Shown in pieces: positions 35,801 through 43,851 of a stretch of DNA of 64,000 nucleotides. The DNA is from Flavobacteriales bacterium (GTDB lineage: Bacteria > Bacteroidota > Bacteroidia > UBA10329). The stretch's first letter is position 1, and each line of letters begins with the position of its first letter. The DNA is taken from positions 1-64,000 of the forward strand of contig JAIPBM010000024.1 in the NCBI GenBank assembly GCA_021739695.1, in the 5' to 3' direction. Made by a program: the position numbers and the translations under genes. The notes beneath the pieces are model-generated. The model ran no database searches, was not told where the DNA came from, and saw only the letters and a program-made list of their open reading frames with translations.

Positions 35801-36234
35801 TCTCCATCGAAGTACAGAATCAACTTAGTTCCAACGATGGTGGTAATACCGCCCACGTTGTACTGCTGATCGGTAACCAATCCGATATTGCTCTGTTTCT
35901 GTTCAGAAAGCTTGTTGTAAATGATGATCTGAATTCGCTTATCAAGCGTGTAGTCGAAGGTCTTTTCGAGGTCGCGTAATGCACGATCGCTGGCACGCAT
36001 GGTGTATTCGGCCAACTCGTTGCCTCCCAAATAGAAATACACGTCAAAGCGATCGAAGCGATAGAAGAACCAATCTATTTTCTCGTACTGAACGCGGTTC
36101 TTGCCAAAGTCCATCTGCGAACCATTGTAGAACTGCGCCAACGATGCATTGGGCACCAAAAACAAGAAAATCGCCCAAACGGTTATAAACCTGGCGAATC
36201 TTATACTTGAACAGACGTTGTAAACGTGCCTCAT
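32830..36234 (-). CDS. Large exported protein: peptidase-MA-like region, TolB/PD40 propeller and Omp85-like barrel
   Basis: A 1134-residue protein. I use the ATG at 36234, which starts a clean signal peptide ending in NASLAQ; an upstream start at 36360 would overlap the divergent MBL gene. The N-terminal third (about 30-290) resembles peptidase-MA-like surface proteins, with LPEWYVEGLVSYLS but no complete HExxH. About 300-620 carries PD40/TolB-type propeller blades (PRLSPDGNKLTYVWND, SVDYSDDGREFVFTAVQ). A charged, Pro/Lys-rich linker leads to a C-terminal barrel (about 760-1134) ending FWYISLSMDF, like bacterial surface antigens of the Omp85 type. It is probably outer-membrane anchored. Function unknown. 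Confidence 0.85.
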   Translation of the reverse strand: MRHVYNVCSSIRFARFITVWAIFLFLVPNASLAQFYNGSQMDFGKNRVQYEKIDWFFYRFDRFDVYFYLGGNELAEYTMRASDRALRDLEKTFDYTLDKRIQIIIYNKLSEQKQSNIGLVTDQQYNVGGITTIVGTKLILYFDGDYKNYEEQLRAGLARVMLDQMMYGGSFKDVIRNNTLLNLPEWYVEGLVSYLSTDWNTEVNNEVKDAVMSGRWEKFGQLTGKDARYGGHSIWKYVVESYGESVISNILYMTRISRNADNGFLFVLGVSLKNLAAEWLHYYDNMYYKQESKLNLPEGKPLNRVRKRAQPFCVIDEPRLSPDGNKLTYVWNDMGKIKVKLRDLSSKKQKTIYRQGYRSYTKLDDSYPILAWHPSNKLISIITEHKGKIKLILYNLETKKRTSRELFNFEKILSVDYSDDGREFVFTAVQMGRSDVYIYNIVSNVYQKLTDDIFTDVDARFIDHSRKVIFSSDRNNDTIKQFDIKLLPQNLNHDIFIYDRDSKAQVLRRITDTPEANEMAPMEYDGKSLAYLSDEKGTLNRYMAELDSSIAYIDTSIHYTYFTRSRPLSQYPRSISTYDVDTVHGKIAEVIFAKGNYRLTLKDREAEKAEILAEVGHSGFKSKANEVPQKKKKRTSILVEDKPAPVVVQPVQPQNQQPGKPGEIDIYNYNFDVTEDGYPKQDKPKDETQPAKESPMLLSDEPRTKRDRKRDKVMARIDSLHAALEAIQGIPQDFELPPQRNYDVAFKSEYVVTQLDNAFVNGIYQKFTGGGSFNNPGLNGFFKTGITDILDDYKVVGGFRITGNLNTNEVFISAQDFKRRLDKQLVFQRQSIESLVSASTLAQVFTYTLTYKMNYPFSDFSALRGNVLGRNDRTVFKSTSDRNLERPDDMQWTGGLKLEYVFDNTLSLGLNLYRGTRLKIFGEYYQEIDKEAKNLFVVGLDVRNYIKIHRELIWANRLAASTSFGKQKVAYFLGGVDQWIAPTYNYDIPVDFSQNYAFQALATNMRGQPQNIRNGNSFAVINSELRWPIFRYLVNRPIKSNFLYNFQIVGFGDIGTAWTGIQPFSDENSLNREEIQQGSVLITVKNRREPIVGGFGLGARTKFLGYFVRVDYAWGVENRKINDGFWYISLSMDF

Positions 36235-36309
36235 TTTTGAAGGGACGTAAAGATACGTTTTATAGTTCCTGCGGAACTTGATGTAAGAACAGCCCCGAGG
36301 TTGAAATAG

Positions 36310-36317
36310 TATTTTTG
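36310..36317 (+). promoter_or_regulatory. Promoter -7 element TATTTTTG
   Basis: An exact TAnnTTTG match ends 17 nt before the ATG at 36335. Confidence 0.45.
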
Positions 36318-36334
36318 CGACCATTAAAACAGCC

Positions 36335-36970
36335 ATGAACGTAAAAAAGTTTGTTTTCAACCCATTTCAAGAGAACACGTACCTTATTTGGGACGAAGAA
36401 AAGAGCTGCGCCATCATCGATCCGGGTTGTTCGGATGAATATGAACGCAATGAGTTGGTGGCATTTATTGAGTCCAATGGACTGAAACCCGTCAAACTAC
36501 TGAACACGCACTGCCACATTGACCATGTGTTGGGCAACAAGTTCCTTTCGGAGAAATACAAGCTGGGTTTGGAAATGCACAAATTGGACCTTCCAGTGCT
36601 CAATGCTGTTCCAAACTACGGTGCCAACTTCGGTTTTGAAACAGGGCCGATGGTACAACCTTCGGTTTTCTTGGAAGCGGGCGAAACCCTAAGCGTTGGT
36701 GCTATTGACCTGGAAATTCTTTTCGTTCCTGGTCATTCTCCGGGTAGCATCTGCTTTTATCATGTACCTAGCAAACAGATCATTGTGGGCGATGCGCTTT
36801 TCTACGGAAGCATTGGCAGAACCGACCTTCCGGGAGGAAACCATGATCAACTGATAAACTCGATCAAGACACAATTGCTCACGCTTCCTGCTGATGTGCA
36901 GGTGCATTCTGGTCACGGACCAAGCACTAATATCGGGTTCGAGAAAGCAAATAATCCATTTCTGCGATGA
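36335..36970 (+). CDS. MBL fold metallo-hydrolase (glyoxalase II-like)
   Basis: The 211-residue cytoplasmic protein has the metallo-beta-lactamase site HCHIDH (His59, His61, Asp63, His64), then VPGHSPGSICFY, GDALFYGSIGRTDLPGG and HSGHGPSTNIGFE. The order and length match the hydroxyacylglutathione hydrolase-like/YcbL subgroup, which hydrolyses thioesters, but it lacks the C-terminal GSH-binding helical domain of true GloB. The next gene overlaps by 4 bp (ATGA at 36967), so they form an operon. Confidence 0.9.
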   Translation: MNVKKFVFNPFQENTYLIWDEEKSCAIIDPGCSDEYERNELVAFIESNGLKPVKLLNTHCHIDHVLGNKFLSEKYKLGLEMHKLDLPVLNAVPNYGANFGFETGPMVQPSVFLEAGETLSVGAIDLEILFVPGHSPGSICFYHVPSKQIIVGDALFYGSIGRTDLPGGNHDQLINSIKTQLLTLPADVQVHSGHGPSTNIGFEKANNPFLR

Positions 36971-37845
36971 GATTTTTGTTCATCGCGGCTTTATCGCTGC
37001 TTTCATTTTCCACCTCATTTGCACAGCCAAAACCGATCCATGTCCTGACATGGAATATTTACATGCGCCCTCACGCCATACTTTACGATGGCCAATTCAG
37101 GCGTGCCAAGAGGATCGGTGAATTACTTAAAACAGAGAATTACGACATCATTCTATTTCAAGAAGCCTTTGGTAAAGTGAGCCGAAAGAAGCTTAGAAAA
37201 GCCTTGGGCGATATTTATCCTTTCGAAATTGAACCGAAGAATAACAAGAAGACCGTGAACAGCGGACTTTGGATATTGAGCAAGCACGAAATCAAAGAAT
37301 CAGACATCATCTTTTTTGATGATTGTCTGGTAAGCGATTGCGCATCGGCAAAAGGTGCGGTTCTGTTTGAGGTAGTTATTCACGGACAGACCTATCAATT
37401 CGTCAGTACGCATGTGCAAGCAGAGGATGGCAAGGAATTTGCAAACGTGCGAAGCAATCAGTTCAAGATGATCGATCAACTTTTAGAGCAACACCAAAAA
37501 CCCAATATTCCGCAGTTCATTCTGGGCGACCTGAACACACCACGCGATTCTGTTGCGGAATACAACAACATGATTTCGGTATTAAACGCCACGGATGGCG
37601 TGCCTTCCATTATCGGTGATACAAAACTGAGCGTTGATCAACCTAATACTTGGGGCTGCGCCAATAATGACCTTATCAAGAAAAAATGGAAAGGGAATGT
37701 GGCGCTTTTGGACTACGCATTGCAACGCAACACCAACTATCCTTTCAAACTCAGACGCGAACTGAAAACCTACACGAAACAATGGTCGAAAAAACATGAA
37801 CATCTGTCCGATCATTACGCCATATCCCTCACCATACTTCCTTAG
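36967..37845 (+). CDS. Exported endonuclease/exonuclease/phosphatase (EEP) family protein
   Basis: This 292-residue protein has a signal peptide (to about residue 19, ending in SFAQ) and the DNase I-like fold: VLTWNIYMRPHA, DIILFQEAFGKVS with the catalytic Glu, FVSTHVQAEDG, FILGDLNTPRDS and the end HLSDHYAISL with the His-Asp-His site. The neutral sphingomyelinase-like subgroup is the closest match by spacing, so a secreted phosphodiesterase on lipids or nucleic acids is likely. It overlaps the MBL gene by 4 bp. Confidence 0.88.
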   Translation: MRFLFIAALSLLSFSTSFAQPKPIHVLTWNIYMRPHAILYDGQFRRAKRIGELLKTENYDIILFQEAFGKVSRKKLRKALGDIYPFEIEPKNNKKTVNSGLWILSKHEIKESDIIFFDDCLVSDCASAKGAVLFEVVIHGQTYQFVSTHVQAEDGKEFANVRSNQFKMIDQLLEQHQKPNIPQFILGDLNTPRDSVAEYNNMISVLNATDGVPSIIGDTKLSVDQPNTWGCANNDLIKKKWKGNVALLDYALQRNTNYPFKLRRELKTYTKQWSKKHEHLSDHYAISLTILP

Positions 37846-37869
37846 TTTTAACGCTCATTTAAAAAAACC

Positions 37870-38715
37870 ATGACACGAATATTCGCAGCACTTTTTACCA
37901 TCCTAATTTTCGCTTCCAACGTTTCCGCTCAGGAAATTGACAAGCATGAAATGTTCAAGAAGATGATGACCACCATTGATGGCATCAAAACGCTAAGCTT
38001 CCGATTGGATAAGACTGAAAGGATCCACGGAAAAATGATGCCCGGTGCGCAAGACGTCAAGTTGAACGTAACGCCCCACCAATGTTATCTGTTGATTCAT
38101 GTTCCGAACAAAGGCGCAGAAGTGCTTTATCGCGAAGGCGAGAACAAAGGAAATTGCAAGGTAAACCCGAACGCATTTCCTTACGTGACCTTGAACTTGG
38201 ATCCAGATGGAGATATTCTTCGAAAAGATCAGCACCACAGCGTAAAACAACTTGGTTTCAAATACACTGGCGATCTTCTCAACTTTGTATACAATAAGTA
38301 CAAAAGCAAGATCAACGACTACGTGACCATCAATGGCGAGGTGATGTATGACGGACGAAAATGCTGGAACGTGACGCTTACCAATAAGGAGTACAAGATT
38401 GAATCGTACACGGTTCTGGCAGGAGAGGACATTATGAAAATTGCCAGAAAACTAAGGCTTGATGAGTACTCTCTTTTGGAGCTGAACGGCATCAAGAATT
38501 TTGATGATGTGAAGGCTGGTCAGACCATTAAGGTGCCAAACTCCATGTGCAAGCAGATTGAAATGTACATCGATAAGGAAACCTATTTGCCATTATACCA
38601 GAAGTTGTTTGATGAAAAAGGTTTGATGGCAACTTACGAATACACGAAGCTGAAGATCAACCCGACATTCAAACCAGAGGAATTCACCGAGGATTACAGC
38701 GGGTATAAATTCTAA
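37870..38715 (+). CDS. Exported DUF1571 protein with an embedded LysM-like segment
   Basis: The 281-residue protein has a signal peptide (1-20, NVSAQ) and the DUF1571 pattern (KTLSFRLDKTERIHGKM; a lolA-like beta sheet, then EMYIDKETYLPLYQKLFDEK). Between its two halves, residues about 180-224 read like a LysM motif: YTVLAGEDIMKIARKLRLDE, then LLELNGIKN and VKAGQTIKVP. LysM binds peptidoglycan or chitin-like glycans. The protein is thus probably periplasmic and tethered to the cell wall; the role is unknown. It follows the EEP gene by 24 nt. Confidence 0.8.
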   Translation: MTRIFAALFTILIFASNVSAQEIDKHEMFKKMMTTIDGIKTLSFRLDKTERIHGKMMPGAQDVKLNVTPHQCYLLIHVPNKGAEVLYREGENKGNCKVNPNAFPYVTLNLDPDGDILRKDQHHSVKQLGFKYTGDLLNFVYNKYKSKINDYVTINGEVMYDGRKCWNVTLTNKEYKIESYTVLAGEDIMKIARKLRLDEYSLLELNGIKNFDDVKAGQTIKVPNSMCKQIEMYIDKETYLPLYQKLFDEKGLMATYEYTKLKINPTFKPEEFTEDYSGYKF

Positions 38716-38717
38716 AG

Positions 38718-38753
38718 CCCCTCTGCCTTCAGCATCTCCCCAAAGGAGAGAAT
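38718..38753 (+). repeat. Intergenic copy of the dispersed repeat found in the GT9 gene
   Basis: CCCCTCTGCCTTCAGCATCT followed by CCCCAAAGGAGAGAAT matches 4294-4330 with few changes. It lies 3 nt after the DUF1571 stop codon. Confidence 0.75.
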
Positions 38754-38782
38754 TGGAATGGTGATCTTTGGCTTTTCCTCTT

Positions 38783-38790
38783 TACATTTG
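38783..38790 (+). promoter_or_regulatory. Promoter -7 element TACATTTG for the riboswitch-metH transcript
   Basis: An exact TAnnTTTG match lies 21 nt before the riboswitch P1 stem, so transcription would start just ahead of the aptamer. Confidence 0.5.
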
Positions 38791-38811
38791 TAGCTCGTTC
38801 TTTAATTTATT

Positions 38812-38910
38812 CTTATCAAGAAAGACAGAGGGATAAGGCCCTACGAAGTCTTGGCAACCCCTGAAAAGGAAGGTGCCAAATCCTATCCCGAAGTATCGGG
38901 AAGAGATAAG
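38812..38910 (+). ncRNA. SAM-I (S-box) riboswitch aptamer
   Basis: P1 is CTTATC (38812-38817) with GATAAG (38905-38910). The conserved core is present: AGAGGGATAAGGCCCTACGA, then GTCTTGGCAACC, then AAGGTGCCAAATCCTATC. This is the S-box consensus (RF00162 type), which binds S-adenosylmethionine. The P4-type hairpin CCCGAAGTATCGGG is also intact. A terminator follows at 38947, ahead of the metH gene, so high SAM should stop transcription. Confidence 0.92.
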
Positions 38911-38946
38911 CAGAATGTGAGAACATTTTAAAACTGAACACACTGG

Positions 38947-38978
38947 GCCTTCAACGAGCAATCGTTGGAGGCTTTTTT
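38947..38978 (+). terminator. Riboswitch expression-platform terminator
   Basis: An 11-bp stem GCCTTCAACGA/TCGTTGGAGGC (38947-38957 with 38962-38972) is followed by TTTTTT. It lies between the SAM-I aptamer and the metH gene, so it should be formed when SAM is bound. Confidence 0.85.
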
Positions 38979-38987
38979 ATTTAAATC

Positions 38988-39020
38988 AGTCCATGGTCAA
39001 TGGATCATCGACCATGGACT
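38988..39020 (+). repeat. Palindromic dispersed repeat upstream of metH
   Basis: Two 11-bp arms, AGTCCATGGTC and GACCATGGACT, lie 11 bp apart as an inverted repeat. The same words recur at 40013, 40118 and 40511 around the metH halves. Confidence 0.75.
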
Positions 39021-39031
39021 AACTATTTGAA

Positions 39032-40063
39032 ATGAACCGAACACAACTATTAGAACAGGCCATCAAGGAACGCATCCTGGTTTTGGATGGCGCGATGGGC
39101 ACCATGATCCAGCGACATACCTTGGAGGAAGAAGACTTCCGAGGCGAGTATTTCAAGGATGCTAAGAAGCCACTAAAAGGAAACAACGACCTGCTTTCCA
39201 TCACACGTCCAGAAATCATCAAAGACATCCATCGCCAGTATTACGAAGCAGGTGCAGACATTGCCGAAACCAACACATTCAGTGGAACCACCATCGCGCA
39301 AGCGGATTATGGATTGGAAGCAGCTGTGTACGACATCAACTATCAATCGGCCAAGATTGCCCGCGAAGTGGCAGACGAATTCACAGCCAAAGAACCAAAC
39401 AAACCGCGTTTCGTGGCCGGTTCCATCGGACCTACAAACAGAACGGCATCACTGTCACCAGATGTCAACGACCCTGGTTTCAGAGGAGTAACCTTCGACC
39501 AACTCCGCATTGCGTATCGCGAGCAGGCACAAGCGTTGATCGATGGTGGTGTGGACATTCTTTTGGTTGAAACTGTTTTCGATACCCTTAACGCCAAGGC
39601 TGCGCTTTTCGCCATTGATGAACTGTTCGAAGAACTCGGCTATCGATTGCCGATCATGGTTTCTGGAACCATCACCGATGCAAGTGGCCGAACCTTATCT
39701 GGTCAGACTGCCGAGGCGTTTCTGATCTCTGTTTCGCACATTCCATTATTATCAATCGGCTTCAACTGCGCATTGGGCGCTTCGCAACTGAGACCGCACC
39801 TTCAAGTTTTGGCAAAAAATTCACGCTTCGCAGTTAGTGCACACCCTAATGCTGGTTTGCCGAACGAATTTGGAGAATATGACGAAACCCCAAAAATGAT
39901 GGCAGCACAGATTGAAGAGTTCCTCAAAGAGAACTTGGTAAATGTGATAGGCGGGTGCTGTGGCACGACTCCTCCGCACATTAAGGCGATTGCTGAAGTG
40001 GCAGCGAAATATAGTCCACGGTCGATAGACAACAGTCGACAGTCCATGGTCGATAGTCAATAG
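39032..40063 (+). CDS. metH: Methionine synthase, homocysteine-binding half (split MetH)
   Basis: The 343-residue protein is the homocysteine S-methyltransferase module of cobalamin-dependent methionine synthase: [20 protein letters not shown] at the start and the zinc ligands Cys246 (GFNCALGA) and Cys309-Cys310 (GGCCGTTP). The folate, cobalamin and activation modules are in a separate gene at 40545. It works in the cytoplasm, passing the methyl group from methylcobalamin to homocysteine. A SAM-I riboswitch and terminator upstream control it. The last 16 residues (328-343) are encoded by a dispersed repeat and are not part of the enzyme fold. Confidence 0.93.
   Translation: MNRTQLLEQAIKERILVLDGAMGTMIQRHTLEEEDFRGEYFKDAKKPLKGNNDLLSITRPEIIKDIHRQYYEAGADIAETNTFSGTTIAQADYGLEAAVYDINYQSAKIAREVADEFTAKEPNKPRFVAGSIGPTNRTASLSPDVNDPGFRGVTFDQLRIAYREQAQALIDGGVDILLVETVFDTLNAKAALFAIDELFEELGYRLPIMVSGTITDASGRTLSGQTAEAFLISVSHIPLLSIGFNCALGASQLRPHLQVLAKNSRFAVSAHPNAGLPNEFGEYDETPKMMAAQIEEFLKENLVNVIGGCCGTTPPHIKAIAEVAAKYSPRSIDNSRQSMVDSQ
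40013..40063 (+). repeat. Dispersed repeat forming the 3' end of the first metH half
   Basis: AGTCCACGGTCGATAG and AGTCCATGGTCGATAGTC stand 12 bp apart as two direct copies. They encode the last 16 residues of the first metH half, including its stop TAG. Confidence 0.75.
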
Positions 40064-40117
40064 ATACATGGCTAATAAGCTCAAATACAATCCAGTCATT
40101 AACTTCTTCATGGTCTG

Positions 40118-40132
40118 TCGACTATGGACTGA
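40118..40132 (+). repeat. Dispersed repeat upstream of the four-helix-bundle gene
   Basis: TCGACTATGGACTGA, preceded by ATGGTCTG, is a degenerate copy of the palindromic repeat. It ends 11 nt before the four-helix-bundle ATG. Confidence 0.6.
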
Positions 40133-40143
40133 AAGCTGCATAC

Positions 40144-40506
40144 ATGGCCTTCAAATTTGAAACCCTGAATGTTTGGCAGAAATCATTGGATTATTCTGCT
40201 GCCATACATGAACTCACTTTGACTTTTCCAAAGGACGAATTGTATATTCTTTCATCGCAAATAAAACGTGCGGCAGATAGTATCAATTTGAACATTGCCG
40301 AAGGTTCCACAGGACAGTCAGATGCCGAATTCAGCAAGTTCCTTGGTTACGCCATTCGTTCAGCAATTGAAGTTGTCTCGTGTCTTTATCTCGGAAGGAA
40401 GCGAGGACTGATTGCTGAGGCAGACTTTCAACGACTTTACAAAGAGGCTGAAGAACTTATTCGAATGACTCAGGCGTTACGTAATTCCATCAAACCAAAG
40501 AAATAA
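40144..40506 (+). CDS. Four helix bundle protein (23S rRNA intervening-sequence protein family)
   Basis: The 120-residue helical protein matches the S23/TIGR02436 family: [40 protein letters not shown] then [18 protein letters not shown], and a C-terminal helix pair with [14 protein letters not shown]. Such proteins are named after genes inside rRNA intervening sequences, but most Bacteroidota copies, like this one, lie between ordinary genes. Biochemical function is not established. It sits between the two metH halves, on the same strand, with dispersed repeats on both sides, which suggests it was inserted there. Confidence 0.88.
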   Translation: MAFKFETLNVWQKSLDYSAAIHELTLTFPKDELYILSSQIKRAADSINLNIAEGSTGQSDAEFSKFLGYAIRSAIEVVSCLYLGRKRGLIAEADFQRLYKEAEELIRMTQALRNSIKPKK

Positions 40507-40510
40507 CCAT

Positions 40511-40540
40511 CCGTGGACTATCGACCATGGACCATCGACT
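40511..40540 (+). repeat. Dispersed repeat before the second metH half
   Basis: CCGTGGACTATCGACCATGG followed by ACCATCGACT is another copy of the palindromic family. It contains an ATG (40527) in frame with the second metH half. Confidence 0.75.
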
Positions 40541-40544
40541 AAAT

Positions 40545-43226
40545 ATGTCTACTAAAATTCCCCCATTACAACTCTCCGGCCTCGAACCGCTGACCATATT
40601 TCCCGGTTCCAACTTCATCAACGTTGGAGAAAGGACGAATGTCACGGGTTCGCGGATGTTCCTTCGCTTAATCAAAGACAACAAATTTGATGAGGCTTTG
40701 GCCGTTGCCCGCGACCAAGTGGAAGGTGGAGCGCAAGTGCTTGATGTGAACATGGATGAAGGCATGATCGATGGCAAGGAGGCCATGGTCAAGTTCCTCA
40801 ATCTGCTGGCCGCAGAACCCGATATTTCGCGCATTCCGATCATGATCGATAGCTCGAAATGGGAGATAATCGAAGCGGGATTGCAATGCGTTCAGGGTAA
40901 ATCGGTGGTCAATTCCATCAGCTTGAAAGAAGGCGAAGCGCAGTTCATTGACCACGCTAAGAAGATTAAGCGCTATGGTGCGGCAACGGTTGTCATGGCC
41001 TTTGATGAGGACGGACAAGCGGACAGCTACGAGCGCAGGATTGAGATCTGTAAACGCTCCTATGATGTGCTGGTGAACAAGGTCGGTTTCCCGACACAGG
41101 ACATCATTTTCGACCCGAATATCTTTCCTGTGGCAACTGGGATGGAGGAGCACAACAATAATGCGCTCGATTTCTTCAATGCCACCAAATGGATAAAGGA
41201 AAACCTGCCAGGAGCAAAGGTTTCTGGGGGTGTGAGCAACGTATCGTTCTCATTCCGTGGTAATGACCCTGTGCGCGAAGCCATGCATTCGGCCTTCTTG
41301 TATCATGCCATTCAGCATGGAATGGACATGGGAATTGTAAACCCGACCATGTTGGAGGTGTATGATGAAATCCCCAAAGAGCTGTTGACGAAAGTGGAAG
41401 ATGTGCTTCTCAATCGAAATGAGAATGCAACGGAAGCACTGCTCGAATTCGCACAGACCTTCGTTGGAACCACCAAAGAACGAATAGAAGACCTTGCCTG
41501 GCGAGAAGCACCTGTCGAAGAACGCTTGTCTCACGCCTTGGTCAAAGGTTTAACGGATTACATCGAAGTGGATGTGGAAGAGGCGCGCCTGAAAGCTGAA
41601 AAACCGCTTCACGTGATTGAAGGCCCACTTATGGCTGGAATGAACATCGTGGGCGACCTTTTCGGTGCTGGGAAGATGTTCTTGCCGCAAGTGGTGAAAA
41701 GTGCGAGGGTGATGAAGAAAGCCGTTGCTTACCTCCTGCCCTATATGGAACAGGATGCGGACGGTTCGGCATCTAAGTCTGGAAAAGTCTTGTTGGCTAC
41801 TGTGAAAGGCGATGTGCACGACATCGGCAAGAACATCGTTGGCGTTGTTCTCGCTTGCAACAATTACGAAGTGATCGATCTGGGCGTGATGGTTCCTGCG
41901 GAGAAGATTCTTCGCGAAGCAAAAGCTCAGAACGTGGATGTTATCGGCCTCAGCGGATTGATCACACCTTCGTTGGACGAAATGGTTCATCTCGCGAAAG
42001 AGATGGAACATGATGGCTTTGATATTCCGCTGTTGATCGGTGGAGCAACCACTTCGCGCGTACACACAGCCGTGAAGATTGAGGAGAAATACAAGCGCGG
42101 ACAGGCCGTTCACGTGTTGGATGCATCAAGAGCTGTGACCGTGGTCGAGAGTCTCTTAGGAAGTCGAAAAGAAGCCTTCGTAGCCAATATCAAAGAGGAG
42201 TACGCCAACATGCGTGAGATGCATGCACGGAAACGTGCCGATAAGGAAGTGGTGACACTCGCGGAAGCACAGGCGAATAAGTTCAAAATTGAATGGAAAG
42301 CCGAAGATCTGGCGAAACCGAACAAGCTTGGCATCACCGAATTCAAAGATTTCCCACTGAGCGAATTGATCGACTACATCGACTGGACGCCTTTCTTCCA
42401 AACTTGGGAATTGGCCGGTCGTTATCCCAAGATATTGGAAGATGTAGTGGTGGGCGAAGCGGCCACGAAAGTGTTTGCTGATGCCCAATCCATGCTGAAG
42501 AAGATCGTCTCCGAGAAATGGCTCACTGCAAGCGGAGTGGTCGGCATTTGGCCCGCAAATGCAGTTGGCGATGACGTTGAACTCTACACGGACGAAAGCC
42601 GAAAGGAAGTGCTTTCAACGGTTCATTCATTGCGTCAGCAATCTAAGAAAGCGGCCAACGTAGCGAACCTCGCCTTGGCCGATTTTGTGGCACCAAAGGA
42701 AACAGGGCTGCAAGATTTTATGGGTGGATTTGCTGTTACTTCTGGTCTTGGCATTGAAAGCAAGTTGGAGGAATTCGCTAAAGACCATGACGATTACAGC
42801 AGCATTATGCTCAAAGCCTTGGCCGATCGTTTGGCGGAAGCATTTGCCGAAAAACTTCATTCCATTGTCCGGAAAGAAACTTGGGGATACGAACCGAATG
42901 AGACGCTTTCGAATGAAGACCTCATCCGCGAAAAGTACCGCGGCATCCGGCCAGCTCCTGGCTATCCTGCCTGTCCAGACCACACAGAAAAACCTGAGTT
43001 ATTCAAGCTATTGAATGCCACTTCCATCACTGGAATCACCTTGACCGAAAGCTTGGCCATGATGCCCACTGCTGCCGTAAGTGGCTGGTATTTCGCCCAT
43101 CCGCAAAGCAAGTACTTCGGTTTAGGAAAAATTGAAAAAGACCAGGTGGAAGATTACGCTGCGCGAAAAGGAATGGAAGTTCGCGAGGTTGAAAGATGGT
43201 TAAGCCCTAATCTGAACTACGATTAG
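40545..43226 (+). CDS. metH: Methionine synthase, folate/cobalamin/activation half (split MetH)
   Basis: From the ATG at 40545 the protein has 893 residues and carries the rest of MetH: the pterin-binding barrel ([16 protein letters not shown] near the start, [20 protein letters not shown]), the cobalamin module ([20 protein letters not shown], with the DxHxxG His ligand, then [15 protein letters not shown]), and the AdoMet reactivation domain ([19 protein letters not shown]). With the upstream half it makes a full enzyme from methyltetrahydrofolate to methionine. The frame also runs back to an ATG at 40527, but the extra residues MDHRLN come from a repeat copy. The end overlaps the convergent gene by 20 bp. 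Confidence 0.93.
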   Translation: MSTKIPPLQLSGLEPLTIFPGSNFINVGERTNVTGSRMFLRLIKDNKFDEALAVARDQVEGGAQVLDVNMDEGMIDGKEAMVKFLNLLAAEPDISRIPIMIDSSKWEIIEAGLQCVQGKSVVNSISLKEGEAQFIDHAKKIKRYGAATVVMAFDEDGQADSYERRIEICKRSYDVLVNKVGFPTQDIIFDPNIFPVATGMEEHNNNALDFFNATKWIKENLPGAKVSGGVSNVSFSFRGNDPVREAMHSAFLYHAIQHGMDMGIVNPTMLEVYDEIPKELLTKVEDVLLNRNENATEALLEFAQTFVGTTKERIEDLAWREAPVEERLSHALVKGLTDYIEVDVEEARLKAEKPLHVIEGPLMAGMNIVGDLFGAGKMFLPQVVKSARVMKKAVAYLLPYMEQDADGSASKSGKVLLATVKGDVHDIGKNIVGVVLACNNYEVIDLGVMVPAEKILREAKAQNVDVIGLSGLITPSLDEMVHLAKEMEHDGFDIPLLIGGATTSRVHTAVKIEEKYKRGQAVHVLDASRAVTVVESLLGSRKEAFVANIKEEYANMREMHARKRADKEVVTLAEAQANKFKIEWKAEDLAKPNKLGITEFKDFPLSELIDYIDWTPFFQTWELAGRYPKILEDVVVGEAATKVFADAQSMLKKIVSEKWLTASGVVGIWPANAVGDDVELYTDESRKEVLSTVHSLRQQSKKAANVANLALADFVAPKETGLQDFMGGFAVTSGLGIESKLEEFAKDHDDYSSIMLKALADRLAEAFAEKLHSIVRKETWGYEPNETLSNEDLIREKYRGIRPAPGYPACPDHTEKPELFKLLNATSITGITLTESLAMMPTAAVSGWYFAHPQSKYFGLGKIEKDQVEDYAARKGMEVREVERWLSPNLNYD

Positions 43227-43851
43227 CCTTAGCCTTTTTTTTCTTCTTCAAGCCTCTGAAAATCTCCGAGAAAGCAATATTGAATCGGAACTGATAGTAA
43301 GGGGAATTGAAATTCTCCCTCACCTTCTTATTGTTCTTCAGCATTACCCGGTAACCAAGCCCTACTCCAAAGCCCATCCATTTGGTGAATAGATAGTCAA
43401 CAGCAATTCCTGCTTCCATCGGAACGACCAGCGCATTCCCGAAACGATTCGAATTCTCACTTCGGTAAAAGGTCTCGCCTACTCCAATCTGCACGGGAAC
43501 GGATAAGGTCCAATCATCTTCTTCATAGAAACTGTAATCGACATATCCGATCACATAACGCATCTTGGGGCAGGCGGTGAGGTCGGTCTGTCCGAAGTCT
43601 GATGGCTTGTAGAACCTAGATTCGAGGTTGGTAAGCATCCAGTAATAGCCTATTCCGCAGCGTACAGGGAATTTAAACTCGAAGCCAGCTCTCACGCCCA
43701 GAAAGGAGGCGTAGTGCGTCTGAACGAACGAATTCCGCGTCTCTACCTTCGCCATGAACTTCACCTTCGCATTCTCACGCTGCTGCTTCTCCTGCGCAGA
43801 AGAGAGAAAAGGAAAAAAGAGAAGGGAGAAAAGGAAAAAGGCTGGTATCAC
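43207..43851 (-). CDS. Exported barrel-like protein of unknown function
   Basis: The conserved-looking part begins at a signal peptide ([19 protein letters not shown]), for which a GTG at 43851 is the nearest plausible start, giving 215 residues. The frame stays open to 44142, but that extra part is made of dispersed repeats and is not counted as protein. The body ([45 protein letters not shown]) looks like a small outer-membrane barrel, followed by a Lys-rich tail. No family is recognised. It overlaps the metH second half by 20 bp, tail to tail. The start is uncertain because repeats reach into it. Confidence 0.65.
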   Translation of the reverse strand: MIPAFFLFSLLFFPFLSSAQEKQQRENAKVKFMAKVETRNSFVQTHYASFLGVRAGFEFKFPVRCGIGYYWMLTNLESRFYKPSDFGQTDLTACPKMRYVIGYVDYSFYEEDDWTLSVPVQIGVGETFYRSENSNRFGNALVVPMEAGIAVDYLFTKWMGFGVGLGYRVMLKNNKKVRENFNSPYYQFRFNIAFSEIFRGLKKKKKAKANRSSD

